Shown here piece after piece: positions 6,545 through 7,610 of a stretch of 7,610 nt of DNA. Source of the stretch: Acidobacteriota bacterium (GTDB taxonomy: Bacteria; Acidobacteriota; Blastocatellia; Pyrinomonadales; Pyrinomonadaceae); the NCBI GenBank assembly GCA_019247865.1, contig JAFBAJ010000650.1:1-7610 (forward strand). Direction: 5' to 3'. A program made the translations under genes and the position numbers. Under the pieces are notes generated by a model. It searched no databases. It was not told the DNA's origin and saw only the letters and a program-made list of their open reading frames with translations. Position 1 is the first letter of the stretch. The number at the start of each line of letters is the position of its first letter.

Positions 6545-6609
6545 AGAGGACACAGCGGGGCACAGAGAAGAAAATTGATTTAAGGTTCTCTGTGCCCGCT
6601 GTGTCCTCT
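6545..6609. repeat. large imperfect palindrome between the two CHRD paralogues
   Basis: The left arm 6545-6569 and right arm 6586-6609 pair over 24 bp with a single bulged G in the left arm. The loop is 16 nt and A+T-rich. The arms contain GGACACAG and GGCACAGAG, so each arm also holds an imperfect direct repeat of the CACAG core. On the minus strand it follows the upstream gene's stop by 49 nt and ends 36 nt before the next ATG. It could act as a terminator or as an mRNA-stabilising hairpin. From memory, similar CACAGAGGACACAG palindromes are dispersed in intergenic DNA of several environmental phyla, so it may be a REP-like mobile or repeated unit. Confidence 0.8.
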
Positions 6610-6658
6610 TTGTGGTGAACTGTCTGTCGTGCGCTCTTTGTCGGGCGACGCAGAGAGC

Positions 6659-7610
6659 TTACACGGGCTGGTCGCCGGACGCGCCCCACGGCACAGCGCG
6701 GAAGACGCCGTTGGAGCTTTGCAGAATATAGAAGACGAGGCTGCCGCCCACGTCGCGGACGATCACGAAGTCCGCTTTGCCGTCTCCATCCGTATCCAGC
6801 CCGCCTGCATTATCGCCGTTCTGTCCGAACTGCACTGCGAGCAGCGCACCGTTCGAGCTCTGGCGCACGTACCAGGTGCCGTTGCTCGGTCGCCACACCG
6901 CCACATCCGTTTTCCCGTCCTGGTCGAAGTCCGAATGAAGCACCGGCAAACGGTCGCCGGTCGCGCCCCACGGTACTGCGAGCAGCTGGCTGTTAGAGCT
7001 TTGCAGGATGTACCACGTCAGAGAGCCGCCGGAGTCTCGCCTGATGGCAAAGTCGTCTTTGCCGTCCTTATCGAAATCTCCCTGCACGGGCTCGTCCGTG
7101 GAGATCCCCCACGGCTGCGCCAGCAGTCCGCCGTTCGAGCTTTTCAGGACATAGAACGTGCCGTCCGAAGGACGAAAGACAGCGACATCCGCTTTGCCGT
7201 CGCCGTCGTAGTCGCCAGGATTGGGAATATCCAGATTCATCCCGCTGTTGCCCCACTGCACGGCGCGCAGAGTGCCGTCCGAGCTTTGCAGGATGTACCA
7301 GACGAGGCTGAGGCCGACATCGCGCACGACGTTGATGTCGCTGCGTCCGTCGCCGTCGTAATCTCCGACGGACTCACCTGCGGAATCGAACGGCGACCCC
7401 CACGGCACTGCGTTCAAAGAGTTGCTGAGGCTGTTCAGAATATAGAAGGTAGAATTGCTCGGCCGGTAGACGCTGATGTCGCTTCTCCCATCGGCGTCGT
7501 AATCGCCGTAGAGGTTCGCCAGCTTGAGCTGCCCGCGAATCTCACCACCGCCGTTGTTCACCGTGTGAATGTTGACGTAGAACAACTGCTGCCTCAGCAG
7601 CAAGACCTGC
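6659..7610 (-). CDS. CHRD-domain protein with six FG-GAP/VCBS-type repeats, 5' end outside the window
   Basis: The frame is open to the window edge and starts inside the CHRD domain (Q-V-L-L-L-R-Q-Q, then NIHTVNNGGGEIRGQL). The signal peptide and most of CHRD therefore lie beyond 7610. Six D-x-D-x-D-G-x-x-D loops follow with the same alternation as in the downstream paralogue: YRPSNSTFYI, VRDV-VWYILQSS, FRPSDGTFYV, RRDSGG-WYILQSS, WRPSNGTWYV and VRDVGG-FYILQSS. It ends ASGDQPV, as its neighbour ends VTGDQPV. The visible part is 314 residues from the first codon that could be read as a start, against 315 in the paralogue, so both are the same length within one codon there. It is probably exported like its neighbour. 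The gap to that neighbour is 150 nt and contains the palindrome, so co-transcription is possible but not certain. Confidence 0.88.
   Translation of the reverse strand, partial: QVLLLRQQLFYVNIHTVNNGGGEIRGQLKLANLYGDYDADGRSDISVYRPSNSTFYILNSLSNSLNAVPWGSPFDSAGESVGDYDGDGRSDINVVRDVGLSLVWYILQSSDGTLRAVQWGNSGMNLDIPNPGDYDGDGKADVAVFRPSDGTFYVLKSSNGGLLAQPWGISTDEPVQGDFDKDGKDDFAIRRDSGGSLTWYILQSSNSQLLAVPWGATGDRLPVLHSDFDQDGKTDVAVWRPSNGTWYVRQSSNGALLAVQFGQNGDNAGGLDTDGDGKADFVIVRDVGGSLVFYILQSSNGVFRAVPWGASGDQPV

Larger units (their letters stand above)
5216..7610 (-). repeat. tandem gene duplication, period about 1.44 kb
   Basis: The two CHRD/FG-GAP genes align end to end with an offset of 1440 bp at their CHRD ends and 1443 bp at their stop codons. 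Bases 6084-6170 and 7524-7610 are identical at 83 of 87 positions, while the propeller halves are clearly more diverged. The duplication probably extends beyond the right edge. Confidence 0.85.

Noticed and set aside
5417..6583. Long plus-strand open frame antisense to the CHRD/FG-GAP gene
   Set aside because: It has no ribosome site or protein pattern. Its repetitive look is only the reverse reading of the FG-GAP repeats, and it runs through the intergenic palindrome.
6633..6658. Small stem GCTCT/AGAGC directly after the stop of the upstream CHRD gene, as a terminator
   Set aside because: It has five pairs around a 16-nt loop and no T-run on the minus strand. The larger palindrome at 6545-6609 is a better candidate.

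Overview
The window looks like ordinary chromosomal DNA from a GC-rich environmental bacterium. My best guess is Acidobacteriota, class Blastocatellia. I infer this from the style of the proteins (secreted CHRD-plus-FG-GAP proteins with 'RPSNGTFYV' and 'WYILQSS' blades, and zinc-ribbon/PEGA membrane proteins) and not from any marker gene. No rRNA, tRNA, CRISPR array, transposase or phage gene is visible. All six recognisable genes lie on the minus strand, so transcription runs from high to low coordinates.

Upstream block (7610 to about 5148): two tandem paralogues, each with a CHRD domain followed by six FG-GAP/VCBS-type calcium-loop repeats. The first is cut by the window edge (6659-7610); the second is complete (5216-6508) and has a signal peptide. 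They are offset by about 1.44 kb. A strong imperfect palindrome (6545-6609) lies in the 150-bp gap between them, and the block ends in a 15-bp hairpin terminator (5148-5199).

Intergenic region (4645-5215): no gene is visible. It holds the terminator, a GC-rich 8-bp inverted repeat and a possible promoter for the next block.

Middle block (4644 to 1467): three tightly spaced genes that look like one operon. They encode a membrane protein with an N-terminal zinc ribbon and about five membrane spans, a probable lipoprotein made of WG repeats, and a single-span protein with three cytoplasmic zinc ribbons, two PEGA domains and an NTF2-like C-terminus. The gaps are 34 and 15 nt. The shared theme is a link between cytoplasm and envelope, but no function is established.

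Last block (1340 to 99): a soluble protein with PRC-barrel-like, MgtE-N and paired CBS domains and no channel domain, probably a metal- or nucleotide-sensing partner of a transporter. A weak terminator-like hairpin follows it, and the first codons of another gene may lie at the left edge.

I do not see a defence, mobile or biosynthetic system. The most interesting items are the modular tandem CHRD/propeller pair with its intergenic palindrome, and the zinc-ribbon/WG/PEGA operon.
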